This document shows positions 1-6,181 of a stretch of 6,400 nt of DNA, piece after piece. The DNA comes from Bacilli bacterium. Lineage in GTDB: Bacteria; Bacillota_I; Bacilli_A; RF39; UBA660. The notes beneath the pieces are model-generated. The model searched no databases. It was not told the origin of the DNA and saw only the letters and a program-made list of their open reading frames with translations. A program made the translations under genes and the position numbers. Location of the stretch: contig JAQUEG010000043.1 in NCBI GenBank assembly GCA_028685275.1, positions 1-6,400 of the forward strand, written 5' to 3'. The number at the start of each line of letters is the position of its first letter. The stretch's first letter is position 1.

Positions 1-811
1 CCGCCTCGATCCTCTCCCCCAATTGTTCTTTCACATGGGCTGCGGTGGTCGGGCTGGTGTAGCCGAAACGGTTGGCGCTGGGGGCTGCTATGGGGAGGCC
101 GCTTGCCTTGATCAGGCTGAGTGCCAGGGGATTGGAAGGCATGCGGATCGCAACGGTTTCGCTGCCTGCTGTTACGATGGAGGGGACGAGTGCACTCTTT
201 TTCAGCACCAGGGTCAAGGGGCCCGGCCAGAAGGTCCTCATCAGGGTGTAGGCTTGCTCACTGACGTCAACGGCCAAGCCATCCAGTTGGGAAAGGTCAG
301 CGATATGGACGATCAGGGGGTCGAAGAAGGGTCTCTGCTTTGCGGAGAAGATGCGCTTTACCGCTTCCTCATTGGTGGCATCGGCACCCAGACCGTAGAC
401 GGTCTCGGTGGGGAAAGCCACCAGCTTGCCCTCCTTGAGCAGGGAGGAATACGAATCGATCAGGAGAGGGATCTGCTTCTGGGGCTCAGAATACTCGGCG
501 ATGAAAGCCAGTGCATCCTCTGTGGTATGAAAGTACAGGGTTTGCAGCGGATTTTCAGAGCTGTCCAGCTTGCACAAAAAGCTCAGCCTTCCTTTCTCAT
601 CAAGATGGAAATCAGAAGAGGAAGCAAGCATGGCTTGCTTCTCTTGTTCCTTGGTCAGGGAAAACAGGACATTGGTTTCACACAGTGCTTTTGCCAGTAC
701 CGTCTCTTCTTGTGCAGGGGAAATCACACACCTTCCGATACAGGATGGAAGGACAAGATCTGACAAGGTCTTGGCAAGAGCATAGGTACAGAACAAGGTG
801 CAATGCGACAT
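1..811 (-). CDS. tsaC: Threonylcarbamoyl-AMP synthase (TsaC/Sua5/YrdC), with N-terminal extension, C-terminus off the left edge
   Basis: This enzyme makes L-threonylcarbamoyladenylate from threonine, bicarbonate and ATP, the first step of tRNA t6A37 synthesis in the cytoplasm. The window holds 270 codons read leftward from 811. The YrdC domain starts near residue 115 and is unmistakable: FPTETVYGLGADA at 133-145, the KxR motif at K158/R160, FWPGPLTLVL at 194-203, and the SxN motif at S245/N247, followed by SPTTAAHV. KxR and SxN are the family's ATP and threonine site signatures. The start at 811 is supported by GGAGG (818-822) six bases upstream. Residues 1-114 do not match a TsaC that begins close to the domain; I do not recognise this extension. 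The frame is open throughout. Without the C-terminus I cannot tell TsaC length from the longer Sua5 form. The call is very secure; the symbol is by family. Confidence 0.93.
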   Translation of the reverse strand, partial: MSHCTLFCTYALAKTLSDLVLPSCIGRCVISPAQEETVLAKALCETNVLFSLTKEQEKQAMLASSSDFHLDEKGRLSFLCKLDSSENPLQTLYFHTTEDALAFIAEYSEPQKQIPLLIDSYSSLLKEGKLVAFPTETVYGLGADATNEEAVKRIFSAKQRPFFDPLIVHIADLSQLDGLAVDVSEQAYTLMRTFWPGPLTLVLKKSALVPSIVTAGSETVAIRMPSNPLALSLIKASGLPIAAPSANRFGYTSPTTAAHVKEQLGERIEA

Positions 812-817
812 GAGGAG

Positions 818-822
818 CCTCC
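818..822 (-). promoter_or_regulatory. Ribosome binding site of the tsaC-like gene
   Basis: On the minus strand GGAGG lies six bases before the ATG at 811-809. It decides the start of the tsaC-like gene and argues that the unusual 114-residue N-terminal extension is translated. Confidence 0.75.
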
Positions 823-844
823 AAACGCTATGTGCCGAAAGCCT

Positions 845-860
845 ATCGCAAATGAGCGAT
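845..860. promoter_or_regulatory. Short inverted repeat in the divergent intergenic region
   Basis: ATCGC (845-849) and GCGAT (856-860) are perfect 5-base inverted arms around a 6-base spacer, in the 121-base gap between the divergent tsaC-like and GNAT genes. The place suits a regulator site, but the arms are short and could be chance. I found no convincing -35/-10 pair for either gene here. Confidence 0.2.
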
Positions 861-932
861 GCAAGGCAAGGCTTGGTGTGCTAGACTGCATGCATGTAAG
901 TACGGGACTACAAAAGCAAGGATCTGGATCGG

Positions 933-1382
933 ATGATTTCCATCTGGAATGAGGTAGTAGGGAAGGGCAACGCCTTTCCCCAAACAGATCTGCTCGATTG
1001 CAATTCAGGAGAGCATTTCTTTGCATCGCAAACTTTCTGTGCAGTTGCCGTTGACCAGGAAGAAGTCCTGGGTTTGTACATCCTCCATCCCAACAATGTC
1101 GGGAGGGTAGGCCACATCGCCAACGCTTCCTACGCGGTATGCCAGGCAAGCAGGGGAAAGGGCGTGGGCAGGCTCCTGGTGGAGCACAGCCTGGCCCAGC
1201 TTCCCCTCCGTGGCTTTCGCATCCTCCAGTTCAATGCGGTGGTAGCTTCCAATACTGCGGCCATCACGCTGTATGAGAGCTTGGGCTTTCAGAAGTTGGG
1301 AACCATCAGAGAGGGTTTTGCCAAGGATGATGGGACCTATGAGGATATCATCCCGACGGTGTACTACGTCAACGGACGATAA
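933..1382 (+). CDS. GNAT-family N-acetyltransferase
   Basis: A 149-residue acetyl-CoA-dependent N-acyltransferase. Motif A is at residues 74-79 (RGKGVG, matching R/Q-x-x-G-x-G), the pyrophosphate-binding loop for acetyl-CoA. It is followed by the strand RILQFNAVVASN (96-107) and the motif B helix ending LYESLGFQKLGTIREGF (113-129). The GHIANASYAV stretch and the QFN-VV-SN block recall the yeast Mpr1-like acetyltransferases, so a small amino-acid or amine substrate is possible, but the substrate cannot be read from sequence. The ATG at 933 has AAGGA ten bases upstream. However, a good family N-terminus (VRDYKSKDLDR) continues in frame upstream to 900 before a TAA at 897-899, so the true start may be disturbed. 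It is divergent from the tsaC-like gene and 193 bases ahead of brnT. Confidence 0.88.
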   Translation: MISIWNEVVGKGNAFPQTDLLDCNSGEHFFASQTFCAVAVDQEEVLGLYILHPNNVGRVGHIANASYAVCQASRGKGVGRLLVEHSLAQLPLRGFRILQFNAVVASNTAAITLYESLGFQKLGTIREGFAKDDGTYEDIIPTVYYVNGR

Positions 1383-1522
1383 GGATTACCCAGCAAGGCT
1401 TTGGCTTGGATGCAAAGGATGGCATTTGCTCCCACTCGTGCTGGCAACGGCTGTCTGCTTCTCATGAAAAACAAAGCAGTGATAAACCATTCATCTCGGC
1501 TTCAAGAGGATGGTCATCGAAC

Positions 1523-1550
1523 TAGACACCTACAAAATTGTCTATATAAT
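1523..1550 (+). promoter_or_regulatory. Sigma-70-like promoter of brnT
   Basis: TAGACA (1523-1528) and a perfect TATAAT (1545-1550) are 16 bases apart, 26 bases before the brnT start codon. The -10 lies inside the imperfect palindrome 1541-1560, which fits autorepression by a BrnA-type antitoxin as known for brnTA operons; that regulation is inferred. Confidence 0.55.
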
Positions 1551-1560
1551 ACTATGTAGA
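1541..1560. promoter_or_regulatory. Imperfect palindrome, possible brnTA operator
   Basis: Comparing this 20-base stretch with its own reverse complement gives 16 of 20 matching positions, with outer arms TCTA and TAGA. It covers the -10 box of the brnT promoter. Family knowledge: BrnA, alone or with BrnT, represses its own operon by binding near the promoter. The AT-rich composition raises the chance of a random palindrome. Confidence 0.4.
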
Positions 1561-1575
1561 TATATAGGAGTGTTC

Positions 1576-1850
1576 ATGTACGCTTGGGATCCTGAAAAGA
1601 GTAAAAGAAACAAGCTGAAACACGGGTTCTCATTCGAAGAGATCCTTGATGTGTTTAAAGATCCTTACTTGCTGGAAAGGGTTGACTGGGAACACTCGAA
1701 TCAACAAGAGACAAGGTTTCAATGTCTTGGGCGGCATGGGGGCTCTTTGATTGTTCTAAAGTCTCTACTGACACCGAAGAGCTGATATCGGCAAGAGAGG
1801 CTTCCCCACGAGAAAAGAGGGCATATCATGACTATGAAAAAGAAAGATAC
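1576..1850 (+). pseudogene. brnT: BrnT-family toxin, frameshifted, 3' end fused to foreign sequence
   Basis: BrnT is a RelE-fold ribonuclease toxin of type II brnTA modules. The ATG at 1576 has AGGAG (1566-1570) five bases upstream. The first 62 residues are typical: WDPEKSKRNKLKHGFSFEEI, then VFKDP, a D-x-E-H segment, and LGRHGGSLIVL. After K62 the frame runs to a stop at 1783-1785, giving only 69 residues. In the next frame the expected C-terminus follows at once: TDTEELISAREAS, then REKRAYHDYEKERY ending at 1850. One extra A in the AAA run 1758-1760 would restore a protein of about 92 residues, the usual length. So the gene is broken by one base, or this is a homopolymer sequencing error. 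No BrnA antitoxin follows; prepilin sequence begins directly. An earlier in-frame ATG at 1510 lies upstream of the promoter and is not the start. Confidence 0.8.
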
Positions 1851-1852
1851 AT

Positions 1853-2626
1853 ATGCTCCTGCCTGCATTGGCCAAAGCCAAAGCTAGAGCTCAACGCATA
1901 GCTTGTACCGGTAACTTAAAGCAGATGGGCCTGGGCACTCGCACCTATGCTTTGGATAATGAAGACCGTTTCCCTTGGGAAGTCTCCGCGCAAGACGGCG
2001 GTAGCCTTGAAGTGGTCTCCACTACAATGACCACCCTGGGCAACCAGGATGCCAGCCAGCCGAGATTCGGCGCTCTCACAGGTGCTGCATCCGGTATCAC
2101 GAACCCGACCAATGCCTCTGGTGCCAAACTCACCATTCCTGCTGCAAACGGTCAGTGGCTGCACTATGCCGTGATGAGCAATGAATTGGCTGATGTTAAG
2201 CTGGTCCGTTGTCCCTCGGATTCTGAAACAATGAGCGGTGGCAAAATTAAGAACTTTACCGATTTCTACATGAGCCCCACCGATGCCAATAATAAGTACT
2301 ATGTATCTTATTTCATTGGTGTGGACGCCAGCGAAGTCTATCCGCAGACTCTGCTCTTCGGTGACCGCAACGTGGTCGTCCCCACGGTAGCTCAGAGCAC
2401 CAACAGCACGACCTCCTTCATGCTGATGCTCGGTTCTGGAACCAACACTCTCTACCAGACAAGTGGCCAGAGACCGCGCTGGGGTGAGAATATCCACCAG
2501 AACAATGGTAACGTTGTCCTGGGTGACGGTTCTGTGCAACAGTACACCGAAGCCAGACTGAGCGATCAGCTCCGTCAGACGGACAGTCAGTACAACCGCA
2601 TCGTAATTCCTTTTGCCAAGCGCTAA
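1853..2626 (+). CDS. Prepilin-type (DUF1559-like, H-X9-DG) protein lacking its N-terminal signal helix
   Basis: Such proteins are secreted, pseudopilin-like surface proteins, normally starting with a class III signal (FTLIELLVVIAIIAILAS-like) and continuing MLLPALAKAKARAQ. Here the frame begins exactly at MLLPALAKAKARAQ, with an in-frame TGA at 1835-1837 and no ribosome site, so the signal and hydrophobic helix are missing. The remaining 257 residues look intact: CTGNLKQMGLGTRTYALDNE (18-37), CPSD at 120-123, LLFGDRN (167-173), and the C-terminal H-X9-DG motif (H215, D225, G226) followed by SVQQYT. Proteins of this type occur in many copies in Verrucomicrobiota, Lentisphaerota and Planctomycetota. 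Without the signal it should not be exported, so it is functionally a 5'-truncated gene or one half of a misassembly. A strong terminator follows 24 bases after the stop. Confidence 0.82.
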   Translation: MLLPALAKAKARAQRIACTGNLKQMGLGTRTYALDNEDRFPWEVSAQDGGSLEVVSTTMTTLGNQDASQPRFGALTGAASGITNPTNASGAKLTIPAANGQWLHYAVMSNELADVKLVRCPSDSETMSGGKIKNFTDFYMSPTDANNKYYVSYFIGVDASEVYPQTLLFGDRNVVVPTVAQSTNSTTSFMLMLGSGTNTLYQTSGQRPRWGENIHQNNGNVVLGDGSVQQYTEARLSDQLRQTDSQYNRIVIPFAKR

Positions 2627-2650
2627 GCTGGTACGAATTACTTAAGTTTC

Positions 2651-2678
2651 AAAAGGCATCCTTACGGGTGCCTTTTTT
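2651..2678 (+). terminator. Rho-independent terminator after the prepilin-type gene
   Basis: AAAAGGCATCC (2651-2661) pairs with GGGTGCCTTTT (2666-2676) around a TTAC loop. The core is eight pairs with one G-T wobble, extended by A-T pairs into the T run (TTTTTT at 2673-2678, then GTTTTT). It lies 24 bases past the stop and insulates the M48 gene. Confidence 0.88.
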
Positions 2679-2746
2679 GTTTTTCAGCCACTCTTTTCTC
2701 ACATCCCCTCTTGGCAAAAAAAGAAAGAAAAGCTATTCTTAACCAT

Positions 2747-4600
2747 ATGGGCAGCGAGGCTACAAATTTTATTTATCGGCAGAATACGGCGCGGCGAAAC
2801 ACGCGGCGCATGTTAGTTTTATTCGGCTTGGGCGTCTTCTCCACGGCCGCTTTGCTTTATCTCCTGGCGGCGTTGGGAACAGGCAGTTTTGATCCAACCC
2901 TTTTCCTGCTCATTTTTCTTCTGGTCACCGGTGCTGTTTTCATCGCCGCCCTTTTCAAAGTTTTTCAGCTTTCCCATGGTGGTAAAGCGGTAGCCGTGGC
3001 TTTGGGCGGGCGTCTTGTTCCACCCCACCCCAGCGATCCTGATGAGCGCAAGCTGCGCAACGTGGTGGAAGAGATGGCCATCGCCTCCGGCGTGCCGGTT
3101 CCGGAAATTTATGTTCTGGACCACGAGCTGAGTATCAATGCTTTTGCAGCAGGCTACTCCCCCGCGGATGCCGCCATTGGTGTCACCCGCGGCACCATAC
3201 AGAACCTGAACCGTGAAGAGCTCCAGGGAGTCATTGCACACGAGTTCAGTCATATTTTGAATGGCGATATGAAGCTCAATATTCGTCTTATCTCACTCAT
3301 TTTCGGTCTGCTCTTCCTCACCGTAATTGGCCGTATTTTCCTTTATGCTGGGCCCTCCGGCCGCAGCCGTAACGGCAAAGCGGAATCCGCTCTGCCCCTG
3401 ATCGGCCTGCTCTTGATTCTGGTCGGCTGGATCAGCGTTTTCTTTGGCCGTCTGATTCAATCGGCAGTCTCGCGCCAGCGAGAGCACCTGGCCGATGCCT
3501 CGGCTGTACAGTTCACGCGCAATCCGCAGGGACTTGCCAACGCTTTGAAAAAAATAGGTATTATTTCCACTCGCTCCTATATCAAGTCTCCGCATGCAGA
3601 GGAAGCCGCTCATCTTTTCTTTGCTACCGGTATTAAAGGTTTCTGGAGTAATATCTTCGCCACACATCCGCCTTTGGCAAAGCGAATCCAGCTTCTGGAT
3701 CCCTCCTTTGACGGAGATTTCTCCAAGCTCTCGCTTAAATCTCTCGCTTCACAAACCAGAGAAGAACCCCAGCCGCCTGCGAAAAAAACGCCACCTCGGA
3801 TATTCCCCCGCGTCCCGCTGGCTGCCCTCTCTGGCGGCTATGAAACGGCGCAGGAGGCCCATCAGGTTTTGGAAACTCTGCCGCCTGCTCTTCGCAATAG
3901 ATGCTCGGACCCTCTGGGTGCCATCGTTCTGATTTACTCCACCCTGCTGGACGAGCATCCGGCAATCCAGGAAGCTCAGTTTGAGCAAATCAAGAAGACC
4001 TATGGTGAACAGATCGCGCGCGAGTGCATCCGCACGACCAGAGAGCTTCGCCAGCTCTCACGCTCCCAGAAGCTGGCTCTCGTGAGTCTCTGCACGCCAC
4101 CACTGAGGCAGATGTCACCCGAGCAGTTTGCCTCCTTCAACCGGCTCTTGAGGGAGCTGGTTTATGCAAACCAGGAGGTGGACCTCTTTGAATTCTGTGT
4201 CCTCAAAAACATTGAGCATAATTTAAAGGGCCACTTTTTTCCACAGCGCCAGCGCCAGGGCCACACCGGCATCGAATCATTGAAGGAGGAAGTCAGCACC
4301 GTTTTATCTATCCTGGCCCAGACCGAGACTGATGACCCGCAGGAAGTGATTGCCGCCTTTAACAAGGGAGCCGGCCATCTGAACTCAGGCGGGCTCGCTC
4401 TGCAGCTTTTGGAAAACCCCAATTATGAAGTGCTGGACAACGCGTTGGAAAAAATCGCTACAGATGCCTCTACGGCAGCCAAGAAGCTTCTCCTGGAAGC
4501 CTGCAACGTCGTTGTCGCCTCCACCAATGAGCAGGTAACAGAAGAGGAAGCTGATTTGGTCCGCGCTATTTCTCTGGTGCTCAATCCGCAAGGTCTCTAA
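2747..4600 (+). CDS. M48-family (HtpX-like) membrane zinc metalloprotease with long C-terminal region
   Basis: A membrane-bound zinc endopeptidase, by family probably acting in envelope or membrane-protein quality control. Numbered from a possible TTG start at 2711, the order is: Q-x-x-ARRNTRR segment (24-33), two membrane helices (about 35-53 and 63-86), a soluble stretch, HEFSH at 177-181 (zinc ligands H177 and H181, catalytic E178), two more helices (about 190-213 and 228-250), the third ligand E258 in REHLADASA, and the THPP...KRI block near 318. Residues from about 345 to 629 are mostly helical and soluble. The last 45 (LLEACNVVVASTNEQVTEEEADLVRAI) resemble TerB-like tails of some M48 proteins. 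The ATG at 2747 is preferred because family proteins begin shortly before the F-x-x-x-Q-x-x-ARR segment; the TTG at 2711 has no ribosome site but is possible and adds 12 residues. It is probably transcribed alone and converges on the dehydrogenase gene. Confidence 0.92.
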   Translation: MGSEATNFIYRQNTARRNTRRMLVLFGLGVFSTAALLYLLAALGTGSFDPTLFLLIFLLVTGAVFIAALFKVFQLSHGGKAVAVALGGRLVPPHPSDPDERKLRNVVEEMAIASGVPVPEIYVLDHELSINAFAAGYSPADAAIGVTRGTIQNLNREELQGVIAHEFSHILNGDMKLNIRLISLIFGLLFLTVIGRIFLYAGPSGRSRNGKAESALPLIGLLLILVGWISVFFGRLIQSAVSRQREHLADASAVQFTRNPQGLANALKKIGIISTRSYIKSPHAEEAAHLFFATGIKGFWSNIFATHPPLAKRIQLLDPSFDGDFSKLSLKSLASQTREEPQPPAKKTPPRIFPRVPLAALSGGYETAQEAHQVLETLPPALRNRCSDPLGAIVLIYSTLLDEHPAIQEAQFEQIKKTYGEQIARECIRTTRELRQLSRSQKLALVSLCTPPLRQMSPEQFASFNRLLRELVYANQEVDLFEFCVLKNIEHNLKGHFFPQRQRQGHTGIESLKEEVSTVLSILAQTETDDPQEVIAAFNKGAGHLNSGGLALQLLENPNYEVLDNALEKIATDASTAAKKLLLEACNVVVASTNEQVTEEEADLVRAISLVLNPQGL

Positions 4601-4603
4601 CCC

Positions 4604-4618
4604 GGGCGCTCGGCGCTC
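4604..4618 (+). terminator. Weak hairpin between convergent genes, possible terminator
   Basis: GGGCGC (4604-4609) pairs with GCGCTC (4613-4618) over a three-base loop, with one G-T wobble, four bases past the M48 stop. It is followed only by CTTTGGTT, so the U tract is poor. The same bases form a tandem GGCGCTC repeat. It is the only candidate terminator in the 24-base gap between the convergent M48 and dehydrogenase genes. Confidence 0.3.
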
Positions 4619-4624
4619 CTTTGG

Positions 4625-5797
4625 TTAAAAAGCATCCAGAAGTATCTGGGTCAGCTCTTCAGCGCTCAGCACGAAGGGGTTTCCTTTCATGCTGCTTGCT
4701 CTGGATGCTTTTTCCACAACTGCGCTAAATTGCTCCTTTTTCAAACCCAGTTTACTTAGTCTGGCAACATTTTGAGTCTGGGCCATCTTTTCAATAATTT
4801 CGATGGCGCTTTCAGGCCTGGCCGCAACATCTCGGGAAAGCATCAACGAAACCTCACTGATACGCCCCAAGAGTCGCTGCGATTCCTTATCCCTTCCCTC
4901 ACCGGCTCGCTTATAGTTCATTCTGAGCACAGGTGCCAAAAGCGCAGCACAAACAGCTCCATGCGGTGCGCCAATCATTCCTCCCAGCATACCGGCAAAG
5001 CCATGGACAGCTCCCAGTCCGCCATTGGCCAGAGCCAGACCACCCAGAAGACTTGCCAGAGAAACCTGTATGCGAGAAGGCAGGTGGTCAGGCTTCATCC
5101 AGTAGGCCATCAGCACGCCTCCGCCCAATCGCGAGAGCCCTTCGCGACATACCGCGTCGGTCATCGGGGTCGCCCTGTTTGAAAGATAGGCCTCCAGTAA
5201 ATGGCTCAAAGCATCGAAAGCGCAATTTACTGAAACCTCCGGTGGGGCATCCAGAGTCAGCTCCGGGTCCACCAGCGCTATTGTCGGAAGCAGATAGGGA
5301 GAGCGAAAACTCACTTTGACTGATGCCTCGGGGACACCGATCACCGCATTTTTCGTGACCTCCGAGCCGGTGCCGGCAGTCGTTGGCACCGCAACGTAAG
5401 GCAGAGAGCGGCACGGCAGCACCTTGCCTTTGCCCACTCCCTCCAGGTAATCCATAAGCTCGCCCGGGTTATTGGCAAGTCCGGCGGCCGCCTTGGCCGC
5501 GTCGAGCACACTGCCACCACCAATCCCCACAACCGCATCACATTGCCGCCTCAGGAGAAACTCCGCAATCTCGTTCACCTTTGCAACCGTTGGCTCACCG
5601 CTGACGCTTTGCAGTTCCACCACAAGTCCGGCCTCCTCCAACAAGCTTTTCAGCCTTTTGTGGCGTTCGGGGTGGGCTCCCGTGACCAGCAGAATCCTTT
5701 TGCCGAAAGGCTTGAGCAGCCCAGGCAACTCCTTCACCTTGCCACAGCCAAAGATGATCCTCGTTGCTGTCGCAAATTCAAAAGCCTCGTTCAACAT
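4625..5797 (-). CDS. Iron-containing (group III) alcohol dehydrogenase
   Basis: A cytoplasmic NAD(P)-dependent oxidoreductase interconverting an alcohol and an aldehyde or ketone, 390 residues, normal for the family. The N-terminal nucleotide-binding domain has RILLVTGAH (34-42), GIGGGSVLDAAK (91-102) and PTTAGTGSEVT (138-148). The C-terminal helical domain carries the expected metal ligands: D195 and H199 (DALSH), H265 (AVHG) and H279 (APHG). All four are present, so an active metal site is likely. The substrate cannot be assigned; maleylacetate reductase, 1,3-propanediol or 4-hydroxybutyrate dehydrogenases share this fold. The ATG at 5797 has AAGG seven bases upstream and starts 10 bases after the stop of the LsrG-like gene, so the two are probably one transcript and may act on one pathway. 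Confidence 0.93.
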   Translation of the reverse strand: MLNEAFEFATATRIIFGCGKVKELPGLLKPFGKRILLVTGAHPERHKRLKSLLEEAGLVVELQSVSGEPTVAKVNEIAEFLLRRQCDAVVGIGGGSVLDAAKAAAGLANNPGELMDYLEGVGKGKVLPCRSLPYVAVPTTAGTGSEVTKNAVIGVPEASVKVSFRSPYLLPTIALVDPELTLDAPPEVSVNCAFDALSHLLEAYLSNRATPMTDAVCREGLSRLGGGVLMAYWMKPDHLPSRIQVSLASLLGGLALANGGLGAVHGFAGMLGGMIGAPHGAVCAALLAPVLRMNYKRAGEGRDKESQRLLGRISEVSLMLSRDVAARPESAIEIIEKMAQTQNVARLSKLGLKKEQFSAVVEKASRASSMKGNPFVLSAEELTQILLDAF

Positions 5798-5807
5798 TCC
5801 GCGCCTT

Positions 5808-6095
5808 TTAGGAGAGTTGCGTAAACTTCCTGCTGTAACGGGGCTTCTCCATCATATCGGCGACGGCATCGCGCCACTTGGCATAGTGGGCAGTTTTCTT
5901 GTGTGCCAGAGTCGCCTCCGGTGTGCGGTAGACCTCCTCCAGCACAAACTCCGTTGGCTCTTCCTGGCTCTGCACCAGGTCAAAGCGGGCAATCCCCGGC
6001 TCCTGAATACTCTGTGCTGCATTTTCCAATGAAGCTTGAATGAAGCGCTCCACACAATCGGGCTTCACCTTTACATGAACATGTACAACCAGCAT
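5808..6095 (-). CDS. Antibiotic biosynthesis monooxygenase (ABM) domain protein, LsrG/YgiN-like
   Basis: A 95-residue single-domain protein with the dimeric ferredoxin-like alpha-beta barrel of the ABM family, whose members include quinol monooxygenases (YgiN) and the AI-2 pathway isomerase LsrG. The order fits: beta strand [12 protein letters not shown] (1-12), helix to about 30, [12 protein letters not shown] (32-43), [20 protein letters not shown] (49-68), then [10 protein letters not shown] and a C-terminal M-x-x-PRYSRKF. The RFD strand and the H-K-x-T-x-HY signature (H65, H70) make LsrG a closer likeness than classical monooxygenases, but no other lsr genes are seen, so an AI-2 role is not supported. 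The ATG at 6095 has only a weak purine-rich stretch (GAGTGAG) upstream. The dehydrogenase follows 10 bases later. Confidence 0.88.
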   Translation of the reverse strand: MLVVHVHVKVKPDCVERFIQASLENAAQSIQEPGIARFDLVQSQEEPTEFVLEEVYRTPEATLAHKKTAHYAKWRDAVADMMEKPRYSRKFTQLS

Positions 6096-6136
6096 AACTC
6101 ACTCATTTTATGGATAGGACGGCCCGGATGCAAGAC

Positions 6137-6161
6137 TTGGCAGAGCTGCTCGCTCCGCCAA
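6137..6161 (-). other. Intergenic hairpin upstream of the LsrG-like gene
   Basis: On the minus strand TTGGCGGAGC and GCTCTGCCAA form ten continuous pairs (one G-U wobble) around a five-base loop. On the plus strand the wobble becomes an A-C mismatch, so the structure belongs to the minus transcript. It lies in the 86-base gap between the partial gene ending at 6182 and the LsrG-like start. There is no U tract after it, so it is more likely an mRNA processing, stability or attenuation element than a simple terminator. Confidence 0.45.
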
Positions 6162-6181
6162 AGCCTGCCGGCGCCGACTCT

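Noticed and set aside
23..763. Long plus-strand open frame of 246 codons
   Set aside because: It is antisense to the tsaC-like gene, whose motifs (FPTETVYGLG, KxR, SxN) are clear on the minus strand; the plus translation has no recognisable family.
1383..1520. Gap between the GNAT gene and brnT examined for an RNA gene or terminator
   Set aside because: Only a 4-base CAAG/CTTG stem was seen and no T tract; no tRNA-like cloverleaf or repeat.
1510..1575. Upstream extension of brnT from the ATG at 1510
   Set aside because: It would translate through the promoter and palindrome; the ATG at 1576 has a good AGGAG site and begins with the family's usual M-x-x-WDP.
1828..1885. Short frame beginning MTMKKKDT, looking like the start of a prepilin gene
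   Set aside because: The same bases are the out-of-frame C-terminus of brnT (RAYHDYEKERY), which fits far better; the MKKK reading stops after 19 codons and never joins the prepilin frame.
1916..2539. Minus-strand open frame of 207 codons
   Set aside because: Shadow of the prepilin-type gene; the plus strand carries its conserved CTGNLKQ and H-X9-DG motifs.
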